A DNA stretch of 64,000 nt. Origin: Panicum virgatum (Eukaryota > Streptophyta > Magnoliopsida > Poales > Poaceae). Below, in pieces: positions 35,565 to 46,999 of the stretch; positions within the stretch are counted from its first letter, which is position 1; every line of letters begins with the position of its first letter. Where the stretch lies: contig NC_053153.1 of NCBI RefSeq assembly GCF_016808335.1, positions 26,460,090 through 26,524,089 on the forward strand. The letters are read 5' to 3'. The notes beneath the pieces are model-generated. The model did not search any database and was not told the DNA's origin. It worked only from the letters and a program-made list of their open reading frames with translations. A program made the translations under genes and the position numbers.

Positions 35565-36780
35565 ATGTGTGAGGCAATTGAAGACCTGGGCGACTTAGAT
35601 AAGTTAGGCCAGGGTTTTACGTCGGTTGATCCTTTGGAAAAGGTAGACATTGGAGATGGTTCTATTCCTAGGCCAACTTTTGCAAATGCAAACTTATCGG
35701 ATGATTGTAAAGCCGATTTAATAAAGTTATTAAAAGAATATGTTGATTGTTTTGCATGGGAATATTTAGAAATGTCTCGTTTGAGTCGTGATTTGGTTGA
35801 GCATCGGCTGTCGATTAAGGCCTGTTTTAGACCTTATAAACAACCTTCTAGGCATTTTAATCCTATTATGTATGACCGAATAAAAGAAGAGATCAATCGT
35901 TTGTTAGATGCTAGATTTATTCGGTCTTGTCGTTATGCGGAGTGGATCTCTAATATTGTGCCCGTTGAAAAGAAAGATTCAGGCAAGATTAGAGTTTGCA
36001 TTGATTTTAGATATCTTAATAAAGCCACTCCTAAAGATGAATATCCTATGCCTATAGCTGATATGTTGATCAATGAGGCTTCTGGACATCGTGTTATTAG
36101 TTTTCTTGATGGTAATGTGGGTTACAATCAAATATTCATGGCCGAAGAAGATACGTCTAAAACGGCCTTTAGATGTCCTGGTTTTGTTGGTTTATTTGAG
36201 TGGATTGTTATGACTTTTGGATTGAAGAATGCTGGTGCTACTTATCAAAGAGCTATGAATTTGATCTTCCATGACTTGATTGGTATTATATTGGAAGTTT
36301 ATATTGATGATATTGTGATCAAATCGTCCGGCTTGAGTCATCATTTGGCTGATTTGAGGCTTGCTCTTGAGAGGATGTGTCAGTATGGATAGAAGATGAA
36401 CCCACTCAAGTGTGCTTTTGGTGTATCGGCTGGGAAGTTCTCAGGCTTCATTATTCATGCGAAGGGCATAGAGATTGATCCAAAGAGAATTGAAGCCATG
36501 AAGAAAGTAGAGACTCCTGCTTGCAAGAAAGACCTGCAAAAGTTTCTGGGCAAGGTGAATTATTTGAGAAGGTTTATATCTAATTTGTCCGGGAAGATAG
36601 ATGCTTTTACTCCTATTCTTCTGTTGAAGAACGAGGCTGAATTTACTTGGGGGGGCAGAACAACAAGAGGCTTATGAGAAGATCAAGAAGTATTTGTCTT
36701 CACCACTGGTTCTCAAGGCGCCTAAGAGAGGTATTCCTTTTAGGCTTTATGTGGCTGTGGAAGACAAAGTTATTGGTGCG
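35565..36780 (+). pseudogene. Gypsy reverse transcriptase, truncated
   Basis: Frame 35565-36392 carries the RT fingers and palm: LSRDLVEHRLSIKACFRPYK, EWISNIVPVEKKDSGKIRV, CIDFRYLNKATPKDEYPMP, VMTFGLKNAGATYQRAMN and the catalytic box YIDDIV at about 36299. A TAG at 36390 interrupts it; the frame continues (MNPLKCAFGVSAGKFSGFI, VNYLRRFISNLSGKIDAF) and shifts near 36650. The sequence ends at KVIGA near 36779, in the connection to RNase H. Integrase and 3' LTR are absent. The lineage fits Tat. Confidence 0.8.
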
Positions 36781-36784
36781 GAGT

Positions 36785-37233
36785 ATGTTAGCGACAGCCC
36801 GGTACTCCGCCTTAGCACTGGAGCGTGAGACAACCGGTTGCCGCTTGGACGACCAGGAGACCAGGTTGCCGCCCAGGAAGACGGCGTAGCCGGAAGTGGA
36901 GCAGCGAGTGTACGGGCAGCCAGCCCAGTCAGCGTCAGTGTAGACCACCAACTCAGAGGTGGGAGAGCGGTGAAGAACCAAGCCGAAGCCAATAGTGCCA
37001 TGGACGTACCAGAGGAGACGCTTCAGCGCAGCAAGGTGAGACTCCCTGGGATCATGCATGTGAAGACAGACCTGCTGAATGACATAGGTGAGATCCGGCC
37101 GGGTGAAGGTCAGGTACTGCAAAGCGCCAGCCAGACTCCGGTAGGCAGTAGGATCAGCCACCGGATCACCCAGATCAGCAGACAGCATTGCCTGCGTATC
37201 GACAGGAGTGGAGCATGGCTTGCAATCAGTCAT
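36785..37233 (-). pseudogene. Copia RNase H domain, truncated
   Basis: It carries the Copia RNase H signature: RSLAGALQYLTFTRPDLTY, VVYTDADWAGC, STSGYAVFLGGNLVSWSSKR and SRSSAKAEYRAVAN. Sequence after the last motif is foreign. It is joined upstream to RT through a TAG codon near 37237. Confidence 0.85.
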
Positions 37234-37239
37234 CCCAGC

Positions 37240-37960
37240 CTACTCCAGAATGTCGAGTGCATACTGCCGCTGGTGAAGGAACATGCCAGACGGGCGAGTC
37301 TCAACAGTAACGCCCAAGAAGTGGTGGAGCTGACCAAAATCCTTCATAGCAAACTCCTGCTGCAGGAAGGAGATGACGCGCTCAAGCAACTGCTGACTGG
37401 AGGCGGTGAGCACAATGTCATCTACATAGAGCAGCAGGTAGGCAGTCTCATCCCCATGGCGGTAGACGAAGAGAGAAGTGTCAGCCTTGGCCTCGGTGAA
37501 TCTCAAAGTCAGCAAGAACGTGGCGAACCGAGAGTACCAAGCCCGAGGAGCCTGCTTCAGACCATAGAGGGACTTGTTGAGCCGGCAGACCATATCGGGA
37601 TGACTCGAGTCCACAAATCCCGCCGGCTGAGAGCAGTACATTGTCTCTGACAGAGTGACGTGAAGAAACGCATTCTTCACATCCAGCTGGTGCACAGGCC
37701 AGGAGCGAGAGAGCGCGAGCGAGAGGACCATGCGCACAGTAGCAGGCTTCACCACTGGGCTGAAGGTCTCATCGTAGTCCACACCAGGCCGCTGGGTGAA
37801 CCCCCGGAGAACCCAGCGAGCCTTGTAGCGCTCCAGTGTGCCATCAGCCCGACGCTTATGCATCCAGATCCACTTGCCGGTGACCACATTGCAACCAGAC
37901 GGACGCGGCACGAGGTCCCACGTCTGGTTGGCAAGGAGAGCCGCGTACTACTCTTCCATC
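37240..37960 (-). pseudogene. Copia reverse transcriptase
   Basis: Open for 223 codons. Motifs in order: [68 protein letters not shown] and the catalytic [10 protein letters not shown] (YVDD at about 37417-37428). A TAG at about 37947 separates it from the upstream region and another TAG ends it. These are full-length RT core motifs broken only by point nonsense changes. Confidence 0.9.
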
Positions 37961-38280
37961 GCGCGACGCCAGTGAGGATCCGCCAAGGCGTCGCGGACAG
38001 AGGAGGGTACCGGAGAGACCCGCGGCTCTCCCTCGGTGGCGGAGAGAGTCGCGGCCTGAGAAGCCATCCGCCGAGTCACCATGGGTGGAACCCGATGGAT
38101 GACTGGCGGGTGGTACACCTCCGGCTCGGCTCGAAAGGAAGCCGGAGGAGGCAGCGGCGCCGACGGCTCCGGCGTCGGCATCGCAGGGGACGCCGAACGA
38201 CGCCGGTACACTTGCACCGGCTCAGCGTACCGCTACGGCACCGGGGTCGGCGCGGACCGACGCTGGTACACCTGCACCGG

Positions 38281-39210
38281 CTAAGCGTACCGCACAGGTG
38301 GAGGCATCTGGGCCGCGCGTGGCGCAGTGGTAGACACCATGTCCGCGCGCGGCACGACCGAAGGTCCGGGGGCCGCGGGAGGCGTGACCGCGAGCACCGG
38401 GGCCGCGCTCGGCGCAGCAGGGATCACCGGGAATGGTGCCGGTGTACCAGGAAAACTTGCAGGGAAAGGACAGACAGAAAAAAGTGGCTGAACCACCGGG
38501 TCAGTCGGAAACAAAGACTCCAGCTCGGGGTCAGGAGAAGGTGTGGAGGAGGTGGAGTAGGGGAAATCCGACTCATCAAAGACGACGTGTCGGGAGATCA
38601 GGACGCGGCGAGAGGTGAGATCAAAGCATCGGTACCCCTTGTGGTCAGGGGAGTACCCGAGGAACACACAACGAGTCGAGCGGGGCGCCAGCTTGTGAGG
38701 AGCAGTGACAGAGGTGTTAGGGTAACATGCACACCCGAAGACCCGAAGGTGGTCGTAGCGGGGAGGGGTACCGAAGAGAGCGTGGTGTGGAGTGGGAGCA
38801 GGAGAAGCGGTGGACGGAAGACGGTTGAGCAAGTAGGTGGCGGTGTGGAGGCTCTCAGCCCAGAAGCGCGGGGGCAGAGAAGCCTGGATAAGAAGGGTGC
38901 GCACGACGTCGTTCGTCGTGCGAATCATCAGCTCAGCCTTGCCGTTCTGAGGAGAGGTATACAGACAAGACATACGCAGCTGAACACCCCGAGAGAGGAA
39001 GAAAGAACGGGAGGTGGAGTTGTCAAACTCACGCCCGTTGTCACACTGGACGGTCTTAACGGTGAGGCCGAACTGAGTGGACACCTAGGCAAAGACGTGG
39101 AGGAGGGTGGGGAAGGTCTCAGACTTGGCGCGCAAAGGAGATGTCCAAGAGTAGTGCGAAAAGTCATCGACCGCCACCAGATAGTACTTATAACCAGAAA
39201 GGCTAAGTAC
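38281..39210 (-). pseudogene. Copia integrase
   Basis: The DDE integrase core: a first acidic motif near 39160-39170, QCDNGREFDN near 39035, and SPQNGKAELMIRT near 38940, followed by the C-terminal HLRVFGCACYPN and GYSPDHKGYRC blocks typical of Copia. A TAG replaces a codon near 39086 between the first and second acidic motifs, and a further TAG lies at 38281. Otherwise the frame is open. Confidence 0.85.
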
Positions 39211-39369
39211 AGGAGAGGTCCACAGGTCACAGTGAACAAGGTCAAATGCATGCATCGCATGCGAAGGAGAAGAAGAAAAAGGGAGCCGAACATGACGACT
39301 GAGCTGGCACGCATGGCAGAGGGGGTCAGCAGGAGCCCTAGTACTAGGAACATCGGTACTACGACTGAG

Positions 39370-40000
39370 CTAAGCCAGAACGTCACGGCCAGGGTGACCA
39401 AGACGGCGGTGCCAGGTGGTGGAAGACGGTGTCGCGGAAAAAGTGGCAGACCAAGACGGCCAGGTCGAAGAAGAAGGCGAGAGAGGTGCAGCGGAAAGAG
39501 GAAGGCGAAGGGTGTAAAGGGGCCCCGTGCTGTCACACCGGAGTAGCGGACGTCGGGAGGCCGAATCCTTTACAGTGAGGCCAGAAGAATCAAACTCGAT
39601 GGAACAAGAATTGTCAGCTGTAAACTGACGAATGGAAAGAAGGTTATGAACCATCTGAGGAGCAACAAGGACATTGCGAAGACGAAAGGAGCCAGGAGCA
39701 GAACCCACGGCAGTGACAGGAAGGCAAGACCCGTCACTAACCATGATGGAAGAAGGACAAGAAGGGTGTGGGGGTCGGACAGAAGAGAGGATACCGGCAT
39801 GTGGGGTTGTGTGGAAGGAGGCACCCGAGTCGGCGATCCACTCGGTGCTGACCGGCGGCGTCCGCCCCATGGCGCTGAAGGACTGCACCAGTGGGGCCTG
39901 GTCCAACCCCGCAAGCCAGGGCGGCTGCTGGCTGGGTGGAGCGGGTGGGGTCCAGAACGGCGCGAACAGGGGAGGAGCAGCGGCGAGCATGGCCGCGCTG
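39370..40000 (-). pseudogene. Copia protease and GAG-pre-integrase domain
   Basis: Motifs STEWIADSGASFHTTPH (catalytic DSGA at about 39821-39832), LRNVLVAPQMVHNLLSIRQF and WHRRLGHPGRDVLA appear in this order, as in plant Copia polyproteins. The frame is open from 40686 to 39370 and stops shortly before integrase. Confidence 0.85.
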
Positions 40001-41425
40001 GGCGCGACGGCCTGGGCCTGCGCGGCGGGCGCGATGGGCGCGACAGCTTGCACAACGTCGAGGGAGGTAGTGGCCCGCGTGGGGTCCCTGGGCGCGACGG
40101 CCTGCGCGGCGTGCCCGGCGGGCACGACGGCCCGCGCGGCGGCGAGGGAGGCGGCGGCCCGCGCGGAGTGCACGGCGGGCGCGACGGCCTGAGCCTGCGC
40201 GGCGGCGAGGGAGGCGGCAGCTGCGGCGGTGCGGCCCGCGCCCTGGAGCAGAGGAGGGGTGCCCGCGCCGGAGACCCATGCGCCCACGGGAAGGGCCCTA
40301 GTGCCGACAGCAATAAGGGCTGCAGCGGCAGCAGCAGGGGTGGCACGCACGGCCGCGGCGCCCGCGGCGTGTGTAGTGGCGCCCGCGGCGGCCACAGCGC
40401 GCGCGGCGTCCTCGGAGCGGCGCCGTGGAGGGCCAATTCGGCCGGAAGGGCGGCGGAGGGGGCCTGGGACGCGTGCGCGGGCAGAGGCGCCGTGGGCGCG
40501 CTGCTGGACGCGCTGGACACCCTGTCCGATGGCGGCGTGGCGACATGAGTTGGCGGCGCCGGCACAGCAGTGGCTCGCGCAACCATGAAGGTGGCAGGGG
40601 AGGCGGGACCCGCGCCGGGAGGAAGTACGCCCGCGGCCGGAGCCAGCGCGCGCAGGGTTCCCAGAGCAGAGGCAGCCGGGATCCACGCAGAGGCAGGGAC
40701 GGCAGCGGCCAGCGCGAGGGCGGCGCAGGGCGCCCGCGGCTATGGAGGTCGAGCAACGCCGGCTCCCATGGCAGGGGAGGCGGCTGCGCCCAGACTACCC
40801 AGAGCAGGGGAGGCGGCGGCCGCTGCACCCGCGAGCAGAGGGGAAGGAGGAGAGGGGAGGGCCGCGGGATCCGCGCAGCAGCCCGTCCCAGGCCGCGGAT
40901 CCGCGTCAGGGTCCCGGGCGGCGGCGCGCGGCCCCTCCACCGGCGGCGGAGTGTCGCAGGTCGAAGGATCCGGCCCCGCGCACGGGCCACCCGCGCCGGC
41001 GCGCGTAGGGGGTGGCGGGGCCCTGAGGAAACAGAGGAAGGCGTAGGTGGTGGCGGCGGGTGGGGGCTGCAGGGGCGGCGGATCCAGGCGGCCCCGACCC
41101 CGAAGCAGAGGAGATCCACGCTGGCGGCGCTGGCTGCCGACCGGCCAGGGAGGCGGCGGCGGCAGGGGCGCATTGGAGGCCGCCCGCAGCAGCAAAGGCC
41201 GGCGGCGCTGGTTGCCGGCCAGCCAGGGAGATGGCGGCAGCAGGGGCACCATGGGGGCCGCCCGGGCCGCCCGCAGCAGCCGCAAAGGCGGCTGCAGGGT
41301 GGCACCACGAGCACGGCGCAAGAGCAGAGGAGGGAAGGGGAGGGAAGGGGGCGCCAGTGGCCAGCCAGCCATGGCGGCGGCGGCAGCGGCAGCTGGGAAG
41401 AGGGAGAGAGAGGGCTAGGCTAATG
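40000..41425 (-). other. GC-rich Ala/Pro-coding leader of the Copia element
   Basis: Where gag should lie, the sequence is very GC-rich and repetitive (GCGGCGGGCGCGACGG-like phrases), giving long open frames in nearly every frame on both strands. On the coding strand it reads as Ala/Pro/Arg-rich low complexity. I see no CCHC zinc knuckle and no gag fold. Open frames on the plus strand here are composition artefacts. Confidence 0.6.
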
Positions 41426-41431
41426 ATACCA

Positions 41432-41545
41432 TGTAGGAGAGAATAATGGCTTGTATTCCTCCAAACCCTAGAAGGGTGGGATATATAGTTCCTATACATT
41501 GGCCTCTAGATGGACCTCTATACATGAGCTCAATATACTCCAACA
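41432..41545 (-). mobile_element. Short Copia 5' LTR
   Basis: On the minus strand it starts TGTTGGAGTATATTGAGCTC and ends TCTCTCCTACA, directly followed by TGGTATCATTAGCC, which resembles the initiator-Met tRNA primer site TGGTATCAGAGC. Length is only 114 bp. The flanking AATAG (41546-41550) would be half of the target duplication; the other half is lost. Confidence 0.7.
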
Positions 41546-42423
41546 AATAGGTCCAAGTAACTAACTATATATGACTATATCAGACCTCTACAACGTATCG
41601 AGTTAATTCACTATTACACACTTAAATGTTAAAAATCACACTGATCATAAAATGGCCATAAGCTAGGATACACAGGATATGGAATAGGAAAGAAACCAAA
41701 AGTCAAAACAAATATTTTAAGAGTGGTTGCATATCCTAAGTTTATGCATAAAGTAGGACAAAAGGAAATAGTACCTTCTGATTAATCATGCATCATCCAG
41801 GTGTACATGGAACCAACGAAGAAGAAACTGCAACCTGCACTATGATGGGCTGAAGGCACTTCATAGTTGTTGCAGTCAAGCTCGGATGGTAAAAAAGGGT
41901 TGGTTTCGTGAACTCCGAATTTCTGAATTTTCTTTGTCATTATGAACATGAGATTGTTTCCTCTTTGGTCAACTACCAGCTGACTGCAGCGAAGCATAGA
42001 CCAATATTAGTAACGTGACAACCGGTGAAGAGAAATGGGAAACAAAATATGGGGTCATCCTTTGAACACTAAGGTATTTTTATGCTCTGAAACTTGAACC
42101 TTGTAATAACAAAATAAAAAAAGGAACATGCCAAAACCTTTGCTAAACCATGAAACACCACATGAGCGAGTTGCAAAGCCGAAACATAAATTGTATAGGC
42201 GACCAAATCTATGATTTTAGAATTATATCCATCCATATGGATTTGTGTCTGGGTGAAGGGCATATCTATGGCTATCCTGTACACTCATGATGTGTCTGAG
42301 TGAAGGGCATAAGAAACAATAGTCTTGTACCTGGGCATATTACGTAGCACCTGAACTGATTGGATTTTTCTGTGAATTTGAACTGAATGGTAAGGCAAAA
42401 AGAGAATCTGATCTTCATGCATC

Positions 42424-42607
42424 CTAATACTTGACATCTGCATAATCAGCATGATAGAGTCATTATCATATATATTACAGAAGCTAATACTTGGCATCTG
42501 CATAATGAGCATAAGAGACATTGGCATATATATTACAGAAGCCCATGTATAGAGTACACATATAGGATGGGAGAAGCCCATCTATAGAGTACACATATAG
42601 GATGGGC
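42424..42607. repeat. Two small tandem duplications
   Basis: A 60-bp unit (TAATACTTGACATCTGCATAA..ACAGAAGC) occurs at 42424-42483 and 42484-42542. A 35-bp unit (CCCATGTATAGAGTACACAT..) occurs at 42542-42576 and 42577-42607. Both pairs are highly similar and abut, suggesting slippage or repair duplication inside an intron of the decayed gene. Confidence 0.8.
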
Positions 42608-44424
42608 AAAAAGAATGTAAAATAGGACCTTGTGATAGAAACAAATGCTATAGAGCATGATCTAAAAACTTGTGCTTGTAGCAGTTTAAAACCAGAACTC
42701 ATATAAAACCAGCACTATTTGCAGCTGCAGTAAACTGGCCTGGGTGACTTCGTAGCTGAGTTCCTTGATTTAATTGAGGCTGAGCCATGCCCAGACCGCC
42801 CGATTGCATACGTCCAGGCAGCAGCTGCCTATTATGAAATCGTTTCCACAAGGCTTGGTTGTACTGCATTTGTAGTTGATCAGGGACATATAAAAGGTTT
42901 TGTTCAAAAATTTAAGTTCAGTCCAAAGAGCTATTTTAGATAAGAGGGAAGCATTAATTGCCTGTAGTTTTAGATATGCATGCCCCTGTAAACCTTGTAG
43001 CTGAGGAAGTGTACTGCACTCTCTACAGGTTAAAATGTGGATTCAGAACAAGATCAAGAAGGGAAGCATGTGTTACAGAATATCTATAAAACTAAAGTGC
43101 ATCAATGAAAGCCTATTTTTACCTGCGCTAGCAACACAGCTGCTGCTGGCCTCAGCTGCTATTGAGATGCTTGTATCAGCTTTTACCTCTGTTTTTGTAG
43201 TGTTAGATGCTTTTGGGGGAAGGAGTATTCATCATATTGGTGCCTGACCGAGGAGAGGTACCATATGGCATTGGAGGAGTGGACACATTCTCAAGTTAGG
43301 GGTTTCAGTGGTTTCAGGTGATGGTGCAGGTCTCCCAAGTAGCTGTTCTCCGGGTGCCTGCAAGTAATATGAAATTATGAAGGCAACAAATTTGAATCCG
43401 AGACAGAAATATCAAACATTTATCTGAGTTTGGTTACCATCATTTTCTATGATACATAACAATTCTATCAACAGCATGGGGAGATGATTCGTGTCATGAA
43501 ACACAGAACTAACCATGCCACTCAATCAGTTTTTTAAGATGTTTTAAACCAAAAGAGCAATGACAATAATAGATGGTCCTCTTCTAGTGATGATGATAAT
43601 TTAGTTATAATTATGTAACAACTTATAGAATTGAAGAAACCTGAATCTGAATTCCCTTGTTGTAGACACAATTAGGTGAAAATGTTGCTGTATTTTTTTG
43701 GGATAACTACTTGTTAATAAAAAAAAGTAAGTAGATGTTTTTTTTTGTGAAATACATCTCTAGTTGAAAAGGCAAAGAGTTAAGCATACAAGGAACTTTT
43801 ACGTCACAAATCTCAATTAATATGGCATAGAGTTAAACATATGAGGAACTTTTACATAACAAATCTTCACTATGAATGGTCAAGATTTTAGCAATTGAGG
43901 AAAAACACTGATCCTAACACAATAGGAGTTTTTGGTCTATGGCACATGAAAATAGACATTTCACTGATGCCGGAACTCATGAGAAGTTTCTGAACTGAAT
44001 ACACTGGATAGGATTTCTTAAAAATCAATTTGAAGCATAGGGAAGCTTACAGATTCTGAAACGCCCTCTCTCTATGAGGCAGCAGATGGTGACTAAATTG
44101 TAAAGACAATAATTTTTTCAGGCCATATCATATAACATTATAGTCACTAAGTTTAAGAATGGCATGAGACCAATCTTCTGAACCTACCCATCTGTAAACC
44201 AACCAGTCGCCCTGGTGTGCAAGATCAAAGCCTACGATATCATAAGCATCAGGGGAAGCAGAAGGGTCTTCGAAGCAGAAGCTGTTAAAAAGATTAATAA
44301 AAGAATCTTGTATACCGAAAATTCCAATAGTTCAAGGGCTGACGTAAATAGACAAGGCAAATCCCATTCTTACAGTCTCCTCGAAATCCCATTCTAATAA
44401 GAAGTACTAAACTGAGACTATTTT

Positions 44425-44640
44425 ATTTAGCCTTATTAGCAACCAAACTTAAACTTATTAAATTAACGGATTGGCTTGGCAATGCGCATTGGACAGTAAA
44501 ACCAATTAATCATAACCATGCTTTAATTTTGGTAGGTACTTTGACTAATAATAAAGATACGGTAGTTTGGGAACTGGACAAGTCTAAGAGTTACACTACA
44601 AAATCTGTATACAGCAAAATTGGTAGGTACTATGACCGAA
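44425..44640 (+). pseudogene. LINE fragment (region after reverse transcriptase)
   Basis: Translation gives TLTNNKDTVVWELDKSKSYT then TKSVYSKI, close to the D.W.L...G.YTTKSVY pattern upstream of the zinc-finger end of plant LINE ORF2. Too short and worn for more. Confidence 0.5.
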
Positions 44641-45522
44641 TACATGGCATCGTTTCTATACCTACGTTATTGTTTCAGCAAGATACAGAAAACACATCAT
44701 TTAGCATTGAAGAACAGAAATATAAAGCATCCATATATCACAGCTTTCATGACAAGCAAGACACTTTTTTAACTCATCTATGCCAAACAAACTTTACCAA
44801 AACTTACTGTCAACAATTTCTGATTGTAAAGAAAAGAATGTAATATGCTTCTTACAGAGATATTATTATCTAATATTAAAATGAGAAGATGTGGAGTATT
44901 AAAAGGAATGAAAAATTATAATAAACAGAATACCTTCGATTCGTCGGAGTCTACAGTCCGGAATCCTCAAACTATGCCAGCCAATCCAGCTTGTCCTAGA
45001 AGTTCACCTCAGTGAGATTCTTGATCTCCAGGACCACGTCACTACGGGCACTCATCTTGCCTATTTCATCATAATGTTACAGTACAAATCACCTCCACGT
45101 AATATGGTAGAAATTTATCTCTCTAAGACAGGCCAATTAGCATTTGCAAATGCTTGCATGTATAGGGATTATTAACAAATTCAACATCTGGGCATTTTCC
45201 AAGTTAATTATTGAAGTCAGTCTAATAAAGACATCTATTTGTGTACTCACGGCCTGAACAGAGGTAATATTATGGCTTGTGGTCTGATATGTAAAACTCA
45301 CATTAGATGGACTCTTCACTTGCAGCTATGGTCAGACTGCAAACTAAACAAAATCCCTGTGTTATAAATAGCATAGCCTATAAGTTAGAATTTCTTATTG
45401 CCAGCCTAACAACCACGAATTGGCCTGCCTAGAAACAAAATCTATATGTGAAACAAACTACACTGAAATTGACAGTAAATAGTAAAATCTAACAAGAAAC
45501 AATCAAGAACTGGCTTGACCAA

Positions 45523-45921
45523 ATCTAACAAGAAACAACAATATTTGCGCTTTCTTGTTGGCAAATCTGGAAGGCAAGAAACGCGGCTGTCTTCAGAAAC
45601 GAGACCCTGAGCGTTGTTCAAGTTCTGCAGGCTTGCAAAGCAACAGCTGAGCAATGGCGTTTAAGATTCAAGAAAAAGAAAAAACACATTGCGGAAAAAT
45701 GGTGCGAAATATTTCAAGCGGCGATACAGGCATAGCTCATGCACCGATGGTTCTGTTCTTGGTTTTGTTTATGATTTTGTAAAGTCTTCTGCCTGACACT
45801 CAGGCAGAGGAGAGAGTTGTAAATGTAACTTCTTTACGGGCCGTTTTGGGGTCAATGATATAAATATTCAGGTGGGGATCAACTCCCCCCCGGTGAACCC
45901 TCAAATGAAAAGAAAAAAAAG
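45523..45921 (+). mobile_element. 5'-truncated LINE insertion with target duplication
   Basis: The 12-bp sequence TGGCTTGACCAA occurs at 45511-45522 and again at 45922-45933, just after an A-rich tail (AAATGAAAAGAAAAAAAAG). Between them is a LINE 3' end whose frame 45544-45735 encodes WQIWKARNAAVF near its start and KKKKKHIAEKWCEIFQAAIQ at its end before TAG, the usual close of plant LINE ORF2. This is target-primed reverse transcription with 5' truncation. The short coding piece has no start codon. Confidence 0.85.
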
Positions 45922-45933
45922 TGGCTTGACCAA

Positions 45934-46953
45934 TCATACGTACTAGGAACACCCGGAGGAAAAAAAACATGCATCTGGGATGGCAATATACACAATGTAG
46001 AAGCTAACTTTTAAGAGCATTTTACCAATCAGGAACCAGATCAAGCCAAATGTATAGGTTTGGTCAAAACTGCAAATACATAGAATGACAATTGTGTTTC
46101 AGCACTGGATAAGAAAAGAAATAATTTTGTAAAAAATTTGATGAAAATTTAATTATTTGTAACAATATGTGCATATAGATAGAGGACACACACAAATAGC
46201 ATAGTGGCAGTTGCTAACCTATTCACTGGACTCATATAGCCCAATGATGGAAACTACCACATTCTCAAAACAGACTCGTGACTCAATAGCAAGCTTATTC
46301 ACTGGGCACTTGGCTACAGGTTGCAAACAGGCTTACCCAATGCAGGACAACTATTAGTTGTGTGCCAAACAAACCCAAATTGATCAAATTACCAAATCAT
46401 TCGTGGAGGTACTGAGCAAGCAGGGAAACAATCATTTTTTAACACAGCCATCACATTGCATATTTTAATGCATTTATGAGTATTTCACATGAAAAGATAC
46501 AATGTATATTGATCCTGTCAAACCATTACAAATAGGTCACTGCGCATATCATGCATCCGCTTGGTCCTGTCAATAAAAAAAAACAGGCGTGCAGCTCACG
46601 ATGGATTTTCAATCTTTACTTTGTGCATGAACAGACTGAGGAGAGCATTGCCGACATTCTGAGTTCTAGCAAAATAATGAAATAAACATGCATGTAGATT
46701 TTGCAAGCAATGCCCATAAGCAGTACTTAATCAGTTAGCAGCAATACAAATGATGTCCGCAAACAAAAGAGAATCCATGACTTACATCCAACAGCACTCC
46801 TGCCTTTCAGTCCCAAGAAAACACAAGTAATAGTTTGCACATCAAACAACAGTGCTGCCTTTGAATCCTAGAAAAAAAACATAAGCAGCAGTTGCAGATT
46901 GAGAAAAAAAAACATATTGCACTGAGATAATAAATGGAATATTTCAGTTCCCC
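45934..46953. other. AT-rich spacer, no gene seen
   Basis: No open frame of note on either strand. It may be intronic to the decayed minus-strand gene into which the PIF element inserted. Confidence 0.4.
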
Positions 46954-46956
46954 TTA

Positions 46957-46978
46957 GGCTGTTTCCAGCGGCTCCCCC
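46957..46978 (+). repeat. Left terminal inverted repeat of the PIF element
   Basis: It pairs with 52195-52216 with two mismatches. The transposase is expected to act at these ends. TTA precedes it. Confidence 0.85.
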
Positions 46979-46999
46979 AAAGGGATGCGCATGTGCAAA

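Larger units (their letters stand above)
36785..41545 (-). mobile_element. Copia retrotransposon, 3'-truncated, minus strand
   Basis: Reading right to left: 5' LTR (41432-41545), primer site TGGTATCATTAGCC, a GC-rich Ala/Pro-coding region, protease, integrase, reverse transcriptase, and part of RNase H stopping near 36785. The order protease-integrase-RT-RNase H is diagnostic for Copia. The missing 3' end abuts the truncated gypsy element, so one deletion probably removed the 3' parts of both. Confidence 0.85.
41750..45065 (-). pseudogene. Exon-like pieces of an unidentified host gene
   Basis: Separate minus-strand blocks read like plant exons and are spaced by AT-rich DNA: about 45060-44935 (MSARSDVVLEIKNLTEVN, then stops), 44280-44180 (DAYDIVGFDLAHQGDWLVYR), 43385-43130 (STPPMPYGTSPRSGTNMMN, frameshifted afterwards), 42900-42715 (LQMQYNQALWKRFHNRQLLP, Gln-rich) and 41995-41780 (CSQLVVDQRGNNLMFIMTKK). 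Stops in the first and a frameshift in the third suggest decay. I do not recognise the family. A sixth block may lie at 52540-52360, beyond the PIF element. Confidence 0.4.

Noticed and set aside
36838..37650. 270-codon plus-strand open frame
   Set aside because: Antisense shadow of Copia RNase H and RT.
37660..39546. 628-codon plus-strand open frame
   Set aside because: It is antisense to the Copia integrase and RT. The Arg/Gly-rich translation comes from GC-rich codons of the real minus-strand genes, and it has no domain.
39646..41423. Several plus-strand frames of 150-330 codons
   Set aside because: Gly/Arg/Ala low complexity in a GC-rich block that is open in most frames at once; no domain and no sensible start.
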